The notes under the pieces: model-generated
What the model saw: the letters and a program-made list of their open reading frames with translations, nothing else
What the model was told of the DNA's origin: nothing
Databases searched by the model: none
Shown here: piece by piece, positions 11,836 to 20,442 of the stretch
How the letters are laid out: each line of letters begins with the position of its first letter
Position numbering within the stretch: the stretch's first letter is position 1
Position numbers and translations under genes: made by a program
NCBI GenBank assembly: GCA_020632995.1
Contig: JACKEN010000024.1
Span: 4,463-68,462, forward strand
Source: Deltaproteobacteria bacterium
GTDB lineage: Bacteria > Myxococcota > Kuafuiibacteriia > Kuafuiibacteriales > Kuafuiibacteriaceae
Direction: 5' to 3'
DNA length: 64,000 nucleotides

Positions 11836-13122
11836 GTGGGCTGGCGGGCGACGGGGGCGAAGGCGGCGCTGCTCTGGGTGGTGGGGAGCACGACCGCCCA
11901 CGCCGCCGAGCTGCGGGTGCAGGTCCCCGACACCGCGCTGGGGCGGGATCTCGCGCCCCGGCTGGCCCGGGAGCTCGGCCCGGAGCGGGTAGTCTTGGCG
12001 CCGGGGCCGGCCGAGCTGGTGGTGACCCTGGCGGAGGCAGAGGGGGCGCTCCAGCTCCGGGTGCAGGACCCGACGGCGCTGGTGCTGGAGCGACGCTTCT
12101 CGCTGGAGGACGGCCGGCCGGCCGCGCTGCGCAAGGTGGTCTTCGCGCTCGCTCGGGCGGCCCGGAGCCCGGAGGCGCCACCCGCGGTAGGCACCGCCAC
12201 CACCGCGCCACCACGCGATGCAGGCTCGGTTGACGGCGAGGCCGGGGCGGGTGAACGCGCCAACGGTGCGCGGGAGGGGCTCCCACCCGACGGCCTGGCC
12301 GGTGGCGGTGCGCCGCCTCGGGATCCCGAGGTGCGGGAGCCGGTGGACCGGAACGCGGCGACGCGCCGCGACCGCGATGACGGCACGGTCGGCGGCGGCG
12401 TTGCGCCCCCTCGAGGCGCGGGTCGGGACGGCGCCGGCGACCAGGCGAGCCCCGATGCCGGTGGTGAACCGCCTCGAGGTCCGGAGGCAGGACGCGTTGC
12501 GACCGACGACGCGCCGCTCCGAGCCCCTGGTGCCACCGGCGACCCCGCGCCGAGCCCAGAAGAACCCGAGCTCCGCGCCCTCGCGCTCGGCGTCGGGCCC
12601 CACGTGACCTGGGCCGCCGGCGCCCCCCAGCTCGGCCTCTCCGCGCTCCTGGCCTACCGCGTGGGCCCGGTCCGAGTGGGGGTGCACGGGGCGCTGGCCG
12701 GGGTCTGCTGCACCGGCACCTCGGACGCGGCGGACGGAGAGGTGGCGCTGGAGGGGGATCCGACGGTCTGGAGCGTGGCCGGCCGGGTCGCGGGGCCGTT
12801 CCTCACCCTGGGTCCGGTCCTGTTGGGGCCGGCGCTCGAGGTCGGGGTGGAGCAGGTGCGGCTCCGGGTGACCCCGGTGATCTTCGCGGGCCCGGCGCCG
12901 AGCACCGACACCTCGAGCACCGGGCTGGTGGTGCGGGCCGGCGCGGTGGCGCGGGGTCGCGTAACTGGTCGACTCAGCTGGCGATTCGACGCTGCGCTGC
13001 AGGTCCGCGCGGCCGCGCCCGAGGTCTCGCTCCCCGCGGGGTTCCCTGCGAACGCCGCCCCGCTCGGGGTGGGCCGCTGGGGGCCGGCGCTCGCGGCGGC
13101 GCTGGAGCTGGATTTGTTTTGA
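11836..13122 (+). CDS. ECF-module gene 1, copy A: secreted protein with C-terminal barrel-like domain
   Basis: 428 residues from a GTG start; an in-frame GTG at 11797 is an alternative. A signal peptide ends near TTAHAAE. A small N-terminal domain (about 20-105) contains LAPRLARELG and LVLERRFSLEDG. A disordered Gly/Asp/Pro/Arg-rich linker follows (about 110-245). A C-terminal ~185-residue domain has alternating hydrophobic strands and ends in an aromatic residue (LELDLF), as outer-membrane beta proteins do. The layout matches the gene at 18535: the same small domain (LAAQLARELPG), a Pro-rich linker and a C-terminal domain with the shared block GALAGVCC / GVAGLCC. It precedes the ECF sigma gene directly. 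It may sense or respond to an envelope signal, but that is inference. Confidence 0.7.
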   Translation: MGWRATGAKAALLWVVGSTTAHAAELRVQVPDTALGRDLAPRLARELGPERVVLAPGPAELVVTLAEAEGALQLRVQDPTALVLERRFSLEDGRPAALRKVVFALARAARSPEAPPAVGTATTAPPRDAGSVDGEAGAGERANGAREGLPPDGLAGGGAPPRDPEVREPVDRNAATRRDRDDGTVGGGVAPPRGAGRDGAGDQASPDAGGEPPRGPEAGRVATDDAPLRAPGATGDPAPSPEEPELRALALGVGPHVTWAAGAPQLGLSALLAYRVGPVRVGVHGALAGVCCTGTSDAADGEVALEGDPTVWSVAGRVAGPFLTLGPVLLGPALEVGVEQVRLRVTPVIFAGPAPSTDTSSTGLVVRAGAVARGRVTGRLSWRFDAALQVRAAAPEVSLPAGFPANAAPLGVGRWGPALAAALELDLF

Positions 13123-13157
13123 AGAAACCGGGGGGCTCGAGGAACCCAAGGTCCGCG

Positions 13158-13772
13158 ATGGCGGAGCCCCCCACGGCCCAGGTGCTGGCTGACGGCGAAG
13201 GCCGCGCCGCGGAGCCCCGCGCCCGCGGCCTCGTGGCCCTCGCCCCCGCCCCCGAGGACCGCCCCGCGACGGTGGAGGCGCTCCTGCGCCGCCACGCCGA
13301 GGACGTGCACCGGCTGGTGTGGCGCCTGCTGGGGCCGGGGGCGGCGGAGGCGGACGTCGAGGACCTCTGCCAGCAGGTCTTCATGGCGCTCCACATCGGC
13401 TTCGCGAAGTTCCGCGGCGACAGCAAGGCGTCCACCTGGGTGTACGGGGTCGCCTCGCGCGTGGTGTACCGCGAGCTGCGCCGCCGCTCGTACCACCGGC
13501 GCATGGTGCGCGCGCTCGAGGCCGAGGTGGCGGCGCTCCTCGATCAGCCCAGCCCCGCGCCCAACCAGGAGACCCGCCTCGAGCTGGCCGAGGTCTGGCG
13601 CCGGCTGATGCGCGTGCACCCCAAGAAGCGGGTGGTGTTCATCCTGCACGACCTCGAGGGGCTCACCGGGCGCGAGATCGCCGAGGCGCTCGAGATCAAG
13701 GAGCCCACCGTCCACACCCGACTCTTTCACGCCCGACGCGAGCTGGCGCGGGCCCTGGAGGCATCCCGATGA
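13158..13772 (+). CDS. ECF RNA polymerase sigma factor, copy A
   Basis: 204 residues from the ATG at 13158, with an AAGG six bases upstream; a TTG at 13119 overlapping the previous stop is possible. Region sigma-2 spans about 36-105 (VEALLRRHAEDVHRLVWRLL, then DVEDLCQQVF and FRGDSKASTWVYGVA). Region sigma-4 spans about 145-195 (KKRVVFILHDLEGLTGREIA, then EPTVHTRLFHARREL, the helix-turn-helix for the -35 element). There is no sigma-3, as expected for group IV factors. The anti-sigma gene overlaps by the four bases ATGA, so the pair is translationally coupled. The paralog at 19822 is about half identical over its length by eye. Confidence 0.93.
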   Translation: MAEPPTAQVLADGEGRAAEPRARGLVALAPAPEDRPATVEALLRRHAEDVHRLVWRLLGPGAAEADVEDLCQQVFMALHIGFAKFRGDSKASTWVYGVASRVVYRELRRRSYHRRMVRALEAEVAALLDQPSPAPNQETRLELAEVWRRLMRVHPKKRVVFILHDLEGLTGREIAEALEIKEPTVHTRLFHARRELARALEASR

Positions 13773-15509
13773 GCTGCCCGCGTCTCGACGACCACCTGCG
13801 CTCTCCCCAGGATCCGGCCACGGCGGCGGCGCTCGCCCGGCACGCTGAGGGCTGCCCGGAGTGCGCCCAGCGACGGGCGGCGCTGACCCGAGCGCAAGAC
13901 ATCCTGCGTAGTGACGTGCCCCCGCCGATGGACCCGGCGGCGCCCGCCCGCTGGCTCGCGGCGGCGGAGACGGCCCGCGCGCCCCGGTGGGGCTGGCTCG
14001 CCGCAACCTCACTTGCCGCGGTGGCGGCCATCGCGTTGGGGCTGGTGCTCCGCGCCCCGGCCCCCGCCGTCACGGTGGAGGGGCCCCACGCCTCGCTCCC
14101 GCCCGAGCTTGGGCTCGACGACGGTTGGCTGCGCCTCGAGCCCGGCGCCGAGGCGCGGGTGTCGGGCCTGACCCTCTCGGTGAGCGCGCCCCTGGCGCTC
14201 CAGGGCCTCCCGGAGCGGCCGCTCCGGGTGGGGTACGGGGCGGCGGAGATCCTGGTGGCGCGGGCCGAGGCGGCGCCGCCGCTCGAGACCCCGGCCGGGC
14301 GCATCGCGCTCGGCGCGGGCCGCTTCACGGTGAAGGTGACCGGGCAACAGACCCTGCTCACGGTGAAGGAGGGCCGCGCGCGGCTCACCGACGCGCGCGG
14401 CGCGACCCGCACGGTCGAGGCGGGTGAGCAGGCCAGCCTGCCCTTCGCTTCGGCCTCCACCGCGCAACCCAGCCTGCTGAACACCGGCCCCACGGATCAC
14501 ACGAGCCCGGACCCCGCTCGAGCCCCCGAAGCGCAGCGCGCGCCCGCCTGGGGCGAGGCGCCGAACGCAGTCGTCCAGGACGGGCACGGGCCCTCGGCGC
14601 CGAACGCGGTCGCTCAGCCTGGCGCGACGTCTCGTGGCGCCGACGCGCCGAGCCCGCACGGTCCGCCCGGCCCGGCGCCTAGAGCCCGCGCGGTCGACCA
14701 GCCCGCACGCGACGACGACGCGCCGAGCCCGCACAGTCCGCCCGGCGCGGCGCCTGGAGCCCACGCGGTCGCCGACGCGACGAGCGCGGACAGCCTGCCC
14801 GGCCCGGCGCCTCGAGCCCACGCGGTCGACCAGCCCGCACGCGCCGACGACGCGCCCCGCACCGGCAACTGTAGCCCAGCGCGCAGCGCCCCATACGCCG
14901 CGCGCACCGCACGGCGCCGCGGCCCGAGACCGCGACGACGTCGCAACGGCGCGGCGCCTGATCGGCCGCGACGACGCGCGGGCCGCGGACCTCGCCGAGG
15001 CGGTGCTCGCCCGGCGGCCCGCCGCGGACACCGAGGCGGAGGCGCTGATGGTGGCGGCCGATGCCCAGCGCCGCCAGGGCCACGCCGCGGCGGCGGAGCG
15101 CTTCTATCGCCTCGCGGCCGAACACCCCGGTGGCGCGGGGTTCCGTGAGGAGGCGCTCCTGCAGCGCGCCGCCCAGCTCGAGGCGCTGGGGCGGGCCGAG
15201 GAGGCGATGACGGCGCTGCGGCGCGCGGCCTCTGCCTTCCCGGACGGCGGCCTCGCGCCGGAGCGCGCTGCGCTCATGGCCACGCTGGGGCTGAAGCTGG
15301 GCCGGCTCGACGAGGCCCGGGACGCCCTGTTGGCGGTGGCGGACCGGTCCGACCGGGTGCTGGACGGCCCCCGGGTCGCGGTGGCCGAGGCGCTCCTGGC
15401 GTCCGAGCCCCGACGCGCGCAGGCCCTGTTGCAGCACGTGGTGTCGCGCCCCGGCCCCGCCCAGGCCGCCGCGAGGGCGCTCTCTGCCCGGGCCGAGGAA
15501 CTTTTTTGA
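13769..15509 (+). CDS. Zinc-finger/FecR-like/TPR anti-sigma factor, copy A (frameshifted)
   Basis: The N-terminus carries an anti-sigma zinc-binding motif, His25-x3-Cys29-x2-Cys32. A membrane helix follows at about 75-95 (WGWLAATSLAAVAAIALGLVL). A periplasmic FecR-like beta domain is next (VGYGAAEILVARAE ... TPAGRIALGAGRFTVKV ... LLTVKEGRARL). Then come a long Pro/Ala/His linker and a C-terminal TPR-like region (AEAVLARRPAADTEAEALMVA ... LLQRAAQLEALGRAEEAMTAL). The TPR part is in a different frame: the shift falls between about 14850 and 14930, within or just after degenerate linker repeats. Unrepaired, translation stops at 15148 and loses the TPR part. The intact paralog at 20439 has the TPR part in frame, so either this copy has decayed or the assembly has an indel. 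It should sequester the sigma factor encoded just upstream. Confidence 0.8.
14642..14868 (+). repeat. Degenerate ~60-75-bp tandem repeat in the anti-sigma linker
   Basis: About three imperfect units, each starting near GACGCGCCGAGCCCGCAC and containing a GCGCCT-GAGCCC-CGCGGTCG core, encode repeats of the type DAPSPHGPPGPAP / RAHAVDQPAR. The frameshift of the anti-sigma gene lies at or just past the right end, so replication slippage or an assembly collapse here is plausible. Confidence 0.6.
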
Positions 15510-15558
15510 AGACTCTTGTGGGGTCGTGGAACCCAAGCGCCGGAAAGGAGCCCAACCC

Positions 15559-16392
15559 ATGCTCTCGCGAAACATCCTGACGCTCACCCTCACCTTCCCC
15601 CTGCTCTACGCCGGCTGCACCGCGGACAACGTCGCCCTCGAGGAGGTCACCGAGACCCCCATCGGCGCCACGGGCGGCCAGGCCCTCAGCGCGGGCGGGG
15701 AGCTCACCCTCGGCTTCCAGGCCGGGACCCTCGCCTCGAACAGCGTGGTCCGGATCCAGACCGACCGGAGCGCCACCAAGGCCACCTACGTCAGCCCGAT
15801 CTTCGACCTGGAGGTGACCCCGGCGGTCACCACCTTCGATCCCCCGGTGCAGGTAGACCTGCAGCTGGCCACCGGGCTGTCCAACGTGTCGCTCATGCAC
15901 CTGGCCGAGGCCGGCGCCAAGACGGTCGAGGGCACGGCCTACGACAGCGCGAGCGGCGTTCTGCAAGCACAGTTGACGCACTTCTCGTCTTACGTCGCCG
16001 AGGTCGGCAACACCACGACGAGCACCGAATGTCCCACCCAGCAACCCGAGACCAGCGCCTGCCCTCTCGAGGGCCAGCGGTGCGAGTACGGGCAGGAGTG
16101 TTGCTGCGGCCAGTGCTACCCCTCGCTGATCTACGTCTGCCGAGGCGGGTCGTGGGGCGCGGCGTACACCGACGCGTGCCTGATCCCCGCCTGCCCGGAC
16201 GCGGGGACCTCCCCCTGCCCGGCGGAGGCTCCCTCCGGCGCGTGCACGACGGAGGGCGATCGGTGTGAGTACGGCCAGGAGTGCTGCTGCGGCCAGTGCT
16301 ACCCGTCGGTGGTCTCCGTCTGCCAGGACGGCACCTGGGCCACGATGGCCACGGACGCGTGCTTCAACCCCGACTGCCCCGACGCCGGCTGA
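15559..16392 (+). CDS. ZU5-like lipoprotein with duplicated Cys-rich units (ECF-module gene 4, copy A)
   Basis: 277 residues from the ATG at 15559, chosen for the Shine-Dalgarno GGAAAGGAG eight bases upstream. The signal peptide ends in lipobox LYAGC (Cys at ~20). Residues ~30-155 form a ZU5-like beta domain (GGELTLGFQAGTLASNSVVR ... FDPPVQVDLQL ... LTHFSSYVAEV). The C-terminus is a tandem pair of ~60-residue units, each with the cluster RCEYGQECCCGQCYPS. Rows of Cys suggest disulfide-rich or metal-binding modules facing the periplasm or outside. It follows the anti-sigma gene by 49 bp. The paralog at 21713 shares the signal peptide and ZU5-like domain but has pre-peptidase-type domains instead. 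It is a possible ligand or sensor partner of the anti-sigma factor. Confidence 0.8.
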   Translation: MLSRNILTLTLTFPLLYAGCTADNVALEEVTETPIGATGGQALSAGGELTLGFQAGTLASNSVVRIQTDRSATKATYVSPIFDLEVTPAVTTFDPPVQVDLQLATGLSNVSLMHLAEAGAKTVEGTAYDSASGVLQAQLTHFSSYVAEVGNTTTSTECPTQQPETSACPLEGQRCEYGQECCCGQCYPSLIYVCRGGSWGAAYTDACLIPACPDAGTSPCPAEAPSGACTTEGDRCEYGQECCCGQCYPSVVSVCQDGTWATMATDACFNPDCPDAG

Positions 16393-16424
16393 GCCACATC
16401 GTCGACGTGAAGCTCTAACTCAAG

Positions 16425-17281
16425 TTAGCCGACCTGCGCGAGCAGCAGCTCCAGGAACCGCTCCGGATGCTCGAGGTGCGGGCTGTGCCCGCAGTACACC
16501 AGCACCTCCTCCTTCACCACGCCCCCGCCCGCCGCGTACGCGTCCAGCACCGCCCGGATCTGCCCGATCATGGGCTGGGCGGGGTAGGCCTCGTCCCCAG
16601 GCCAACCGGGGACCGCGCCCATCTTGCCCAGGGCGCCGAGGTCGAACATCGAGTTGTCGGAGACGATTGCATCGTCGGCGCCCCGGATCCAGAGCACCGG
16701 AGGCTTCGGGTCGATGTGCGCGAAGCCGGACAGGTTGCAGTGCTTGCCTGAGATGGCGTTGTTGACGCCGCCGTCCCCAGGACCGATCGCAGGCCAGCTT
16801 GCTACCGGCACCACGTCTCCGGGGTAGTTCATCGGCCCGGTGCTCATGGCCACCATCGCGTCCACGTAGATGTCCTCGAGCTCGGCCGGGAGCTTCAGGT
16901 CCTTCACGTAGAAGTCCCGCAGGATGTTTCGCGGCGAGGTGGGCGCGTCGGCGCTCCGGTCCTTGGCGGCCAGGCGCTGCACGAAGTCAGGGTTGGCGGT
17001 GCCCCCGCCGGTGCCGGCCCAGTCCGCGGTGCACGGCGCGCCGCGTACGTCGCGGGTGCCACCGAAGCCGAAGGGCGACATGGGGGCCTCCAGGGTCAGG
17101 CTGGCCACGCCCTCGGGCCGGGCAGCCGGGCCATGAGTTCGGCGTAGAAGCGGCCGCTCGACACGTTGCCGTGCACGAAGACGAGGGGAACCCCGCCATC
17201 CGAACCGGAGCGGAGGAGGTGGGTGGAGAGTCGAGGGGTGTCGATGCGGACGGACGTCACGCCGGCGGGGAGCTTGCTCAT
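16425..17281 (-). pseudogene. Alpha/beta hydrolase with internal deletion
   Basis: The start at 17281 (MSKLPAGVTSVRID) leads into VPLVFVHGNVSSGRFYAELMARLPG, the HGN oxyanion region of an alpha/beta hydrolase. The match then jumps, in another frame, to PEGVASLTLEAPMSPFGFGG and continues normally to the end. The distal part retains the acid (RGADDAIVSD) and the catalytic His region (CGHSPHLEHPE). Missing are the ~70-80 residues that normally carry the DLRGFG-type segment and the nucleophile elbow G-x-S-x-G. The junction is near 17110-17120. The product cannot be a working hydrolase as read. Deletion in the organism and a collapsed assembly are both possible. It is convergent with the lipoprotein ending at 16392. 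Confidence 0.75.
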
Positions 17282-17368
17282 GGTGCGTGGGCAAGGAGGG
17301 TTGCGTCGTCTGCGCCTGGACACAACATGTAGCCACGGGAGCGCGAACAGCCTACACACAGCCTGCCC

Positions 17369-18469
17369 ATGGCCTACATCAACCACGCCGTCCGGGAGAT
17401 CAACGTCAAGGTGGTGCTCGCCGGCCCCCAGTCGCAGGACATCTTGCGGTACCTCCACGCGAAGGCCGCCCCCACCTCCCGGTCCGCCCTGGATCAACTC
17501 GCGCTTCCGGACGGAGGCGAGGTGGTGTTCTTCGAGCTGGTCCCGGCCGGGCTCGGGGCCATCCGCGGCTACAGGCTGCGCCTCCACCTGCACGCGGTGG
17601 TCCTCGAAGGCCAGGCAGAGAGCGATCTGTGGCGGCACGTGATGCCGGGCGCCGAAGGCCTCATCCTCCTCGCTCGCCCCGACCGCCTCGTCGAAGCGGA
17701 GGCCCTGCGCTCGGCGCTCATCGAGGCGGCTGAAGACCATGTCCCGACCGTTGCCCTGGTGGTGGGCGGCGACCCGGGCGCGGTGGCCCGAGCGAGCGAC
17801 GCGCTGAAGGTGCAGGCCTTCGCGGTGGGCGCGGACCCCGAGGCGGGGGGCGCCGGCCCCTTCGACGCCCTCAAGGCCATCACCAAGGCGCTGCTCCTCA
17901 GGATGAAGGAGGGCGTCGAGGCCCCGGCGAGTCCGGCGACTCCGACCCGCCCGGTGGGGTACGAGCTGGAGCGCTACAGCTTCACGTTCCCCGACTTCTG
18001 GGGCCCGGTGGAGCTGAGCCGGGGCCCCTCGGGGCCATACCTGCGCTCCAGCGCCCCCGGCGGCATCGAGTTCTCGGCCTGGGTCCGCCGCGACGCCGAT
18101 GGCAGCCCGAGCGACGACCCGGAGTTCGGGGTCCTGCAATCGAGCCTGCAAGATATCGAGCGCTTCGACGCGACGATCGCGCGGCTCCCCTTCGCCGGGG
18201 TGCGCGGCCAGGACGCGGCGGGGAAGCGGGTGGAGGTCTACGCCGGGCGCGTGGGGCCCGACGTGGTGGGCATCAACCTGACCCTCGGCCCGGAGTGCAC
18301 CAACGACCCCGCGAGCCTGCGCAAGCTGGCCTTCGTCATGACCGAGGGCGCGATCATCCGGGCCATGGCCCAGGCGCCGGGGCGCTTCACCCCGCAGGCG
18401 TCCACTCCGCAGGCGTCCACCCCGCAGGCCAGACCGGGCTTCTTCAAGCGCCTCCTCGGGCGAGGCTGA
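17369..18469 (+). CDS. MglA-like degenerate GTPase fused to a C-terminal domain
   Basis: 366 residues. The first ~190 follow the MglA/Ras-like fold as found in myxobacteria: MAYINHAVREINVKVVLAGP resembles the MglA start (SFIN...REINCKIVYYGPG), and VFFELVPAGLGAIRGYRLRLHLHAV resembles the [24 protein letters not shown] block. The nucleotide-binding parts are gone: the P-loop G-x4-GKT is replaced by GPQSQDIL (about 19-26), the switch-II PGQ region is altered, and the NKxD motif reads VVGGDPG. So this is probably a non-binding pseudo-GTPase. Residues ~200-340 form a separate domain (YSFTFPDFWGPVELS) that I do not recognise; the tail is PQASTPQASTPQA plus a basic end. It may scaffold polarity or motility components, but that is inference. 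Confidence 0.7.
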   Translation: MAYINHAVREINVKVVLAGPQSQDILRYLHAKAAPTSRSALDQLALPDGGEVVFFELVPAGLGAIRGYRLRLHLHAVVLEGQAESDLWRHVMPGAEGLILLARPDRLVEAEALRSALIEAAEDHVPTVALVVGGDPGAVARASDALKVQAFAVGADPEAGGAGPFDALKAITKALLLRMKEGVEAPASPATPTRPVGYELERYSFTFPDFWGPVELSRGPSGPYLRSSAPGGIEFSAWVRRDADGSPSDDPEFGVLQSSLQDIERFDATIARLPFAGVRGQDAAGKRVEVYAGRVGPDVVGINLTLGPECTNDPASLRKLAFVMTEGAIIRAMAQAPGRFTPQASTPQASTPQARPGFFKRLLGRG

Positions 18470-18534
18470 GGGGCAGACCCTGGCCCCCGAGGATTGACGG
18501 CGGGCCGGCATCGGGGGATGCCCAACGGCACCCG

Positions 18535-19797
18535 ATGCTGGCCGTGGCGTTGTGTCTTCTGGCGGCGCTCCCGGGGGCGCCGACGCCGACGATCGGGGTG
18601 GCGCCGTCGCCGTGGTCGGCCGCCCTGGCCGCCCAGCTCGCGCGCGAGCTGCCGGGGGCGGTGGTCGCTGACGACCCGGACCTGTGGGTGCACCTGCGCC
18701 GCGCGGAGCCCGGGCTCGCCTTGCGGGTGGTGGACCGCCGGGGGGCCGAGGTGCTGGCCCGGCACATCGAGGTGGAGGGGGAGCGGCCGGCCCTGCGGGT
18801 GGCGGTGCTGCTGGTGGTGGAGGTGCATCGGCGGTGGGCGGCGGAAGAGGACGCCCGCGCTCCGGGCGGCGCGGCGCCGCGCGAGCCGGGCCCGTCGGCG
18901 CCTCCGGGTGAGCCAAGAGCCCCACCGCCGAGCCCCGGCGAGCCCGGAGCCGCGCCCAACCGCCCAGGCGGTCCCGGAGCCGAGGCACCCCCTGGCGAGC
19001 CCGGAGCCCGGTCCAGCCCGGGCGAGCCCACCCCAACCGGGCCCGGAGCCCGGTCCGGCCCGGGCGAGCCCGGCGTCCAACCGCCCATCGGCGAGCCTGG
19101 AGCACCGAGCGAGCCCGGAGCCCCCGGCGAGCCGCGCGTGGGCCCCACCGCCAACGCCACCACGCCGACGGAGCCGCCCCCGGGCGGCGCCCGCACCGAC
19201 CCGGCGCCGAGCGTCGCCACCAGCACCGCCACCGCCCGGCGGCTCTGGCTCGTGGCCGGCGCCACCGGCACCTGGTGGGCGCGGCCGGGCACCCCCATCC
19301 TGGGGCTCGAGCTGGGGGCCGAGTACCGGCTCGGGGCGTGGGGCCTCGGCGGCCGGGCGGGCGTCGCGGGCCTGTGCTGCCACCTCAGCGCGGCGGACCC
19401 GCAGGACCCCATGCAGTCCGGCCTCGACGCGGATCTCCTGTCATTTTGGCTACTTGCCGAGGCAAGCAGGGACCTCCTGGCGGCCGGTGGCCTGACCCTC
19501 GCCCCCACCGCCGGGGTGGGGGTGGAGTACGCGCGGCTCAAGGTCACCGCGACCGCGTTCGTGGGCACCCCGGTGGAGGAGCTCCAAGAGGGGTGGGCGC
19601 TCCTCGTCCGGGCCGGCGCCCGGGCCCGGTGGGCGTTCTCGGCCGCCTGGGCGGCGGAGCTCGGGGCGGGGGTGCTCGTCCGCAGCCCGCGGCTCCTGGT
19701 GCGCCTGCCCGCCCCCTTCGCCTCGGACACCGCGGACATGGACGCCGGGGTGGTGAGCCCCTGGCTGGAGCTGGGGCTGAGGTTTGGTGCGTTTTGA
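18535..19797 (+). CDS. ECF-module gene 1, copy B: secreted protein with C-terminal barrel-like domain
   Basis: 420 residues from the ATG at 18535; the frame is open further upstream but only this start opens on a signal peptide (MLAVALCLLAALPGAP). The small N-terminal domain (about 20-100) parallels the gene at 11836. A long Gly-Glu-Pro linker follows (about 120-215), then a C-terminal beta-type domain ending in an aromatic residue (LGLRFGAF). An outer-membrane or periplasmic location is likely. The stop codon context TTTTGAAGA is shared with the equivalent gene of copy A. The next gene is the ECF sigma factor, 24 bp downstream. Confidence 0.7.
   Translation: MLAVALCLLAALPGAPTPTIGVAPSPWSAALAAQLARELPGAVVADDPDLWVHLRRAEPGLALRVVDRRGAEVLARHIEVEGERPALRVAVLLVVEVHRRWAAEEDARAPGGAAPREPGPSAPPGEPRAPPPSPGEPGAAPNRPGGPGAEAPPGEPGARSSPGEPTPTGPGARSGPGEPGVQPPIGEPGAPSEPGAPGEPRVGPTANATTPTEPPPGGARTDPAPSVATSTATARRLWLVAGATGTWWARPGTPILGLELGAEYRLGAWGLGGRAGVAGLCCHLSAADPQDPMQSGLDADLLSFWLLAEASRDLLAAGGLTLAPTAGVGVEYARLKVTATAFVGTPVEELQEGWALLVRAGARARWAFSAAWAAELGAGVLVRSPRLLVRLPAPFASDTADMDAGVVSPWLELGLRFGAF
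18900..19135 (+). repeat. Gly-Glu-Pro-rich linker repeats
   Basis: Imperfect units around GAGCCCGGAGCC / GGCGAGCCC encode a run of GEPGA-type residues with extra Pro. The pattern is low-complexity and collagen-like in composition, but it lacks a strict Gly-x-y periodicity, so I treat it as a flexible spacer. Confidence 0.6.
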
Positions 19798-19821
19798 AGA
19801 AGGGCGCCCCGATCGGCAACT

Positions 19822-20442
19822 ATGATGCGGATGCGCCTGCTCATCCCATGCGCCCTCGGGGGCCCCTGGCTGTCCTCCCTGGTCGACCCGGGGGTGCGGG
19901 AGCGGGCGCGCCTCGAGCGGACCCCCACGGTCGAGGAGCTCTTCCGGCGCCACTCGGATGACGTCCGCCGCATCGTGGCCCGGCTCCTCGGCCCGGGCGC
20001 CGCGCCCTCGGACGTGGAGGACCTCGTGCAGCAGGTCTTCGTGGTGGTGCACGGCGCCCTCCCCCGCTTCCGCGGGGACTCGAAGCCGATCACCTGGCTC
20101 TATGGGATCGCGTCGCGCACCGTGCTCACCCACCTGCGCGGGCGGCGCCGCCACCGCAAGATGGTGGCCTCGCTCGAGGTGATGACCGACCTGCTCCCCA
20201 CCGCCACCGAGCACCCCGAGACCGAGGCGAGCCGGCGCCAGGCGCTGAACCGGGTGTGGCGCGCGCTGATGACGGTCTCGGCCAAGAAGCGCGTGGTCTT
20301 CATCCTCTACGAGGTCGAGGGGCTGACGGGGCGCGAGATCGCGGAGGCGCTCCAGATCAAGGAGGCCACCGTGCACACCCGCCTCTATCACGCTCGACGC
20401 GACCTCGACGCGGCCCTCGCCACCCTGGAGGCGACACCATGA
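19822..20442 (+). CDS. ECF RNA polymerase sigma factor, copy B
   Basis: 206 residues from the first of several ATGs. Sigma-2 is at about 34-100 (VEELFRRHSDDVRRIVARLL, DVEDLVQQVF, FRGDSKPITWLYGIASRTV). Sigma-4 is at about 145-195 (KKRVVFILYEVEGLTGREIA, EATVHTRLYHARRDL). It closely parallels the sigma factor at 13158, including the stretches VEGLTGREIAEAL / LEGLTGREIAEAL and TVHTRL. The anti-sigma start overlaps its stop as ATGA. The sequence before sigma-2 is not a recognised domain. Confidence 0.93.
   Translation: MMRMRLLIPCALGGPWLSSLVDPGVRERARLERTPTVEELFRRHSDDVRRIVARLLGPGAAPSDVEDLVQQVFVVVHGALPRFRGDSKPITWLYGIASRTVLTHLRGRRRHRKMVASLEVMTDLLPTATEHPETEASRRQALNRVWRALMTVSAKKRVVFILYEVEGLTGREIAEALQIKEATVHTRLYHARRDLDAALATLEATP

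Noticed and set aside
14850..14930. Programmed ribosomal frameshift in anti-sigma copy A
   Set aside because: No slippery heptamer or conserved hairpin is evident, and the paralog is continuous without one. Decay or sequence error is simpler.
16415..16428. CTAACT-CA-AGTTAG as a terminator between the lipoprotein and the broken hydrolase
   Set aside because: The stem is only six A/T-rich pairs and part of it is the hydrolase stop codon, so it is too weak to call.
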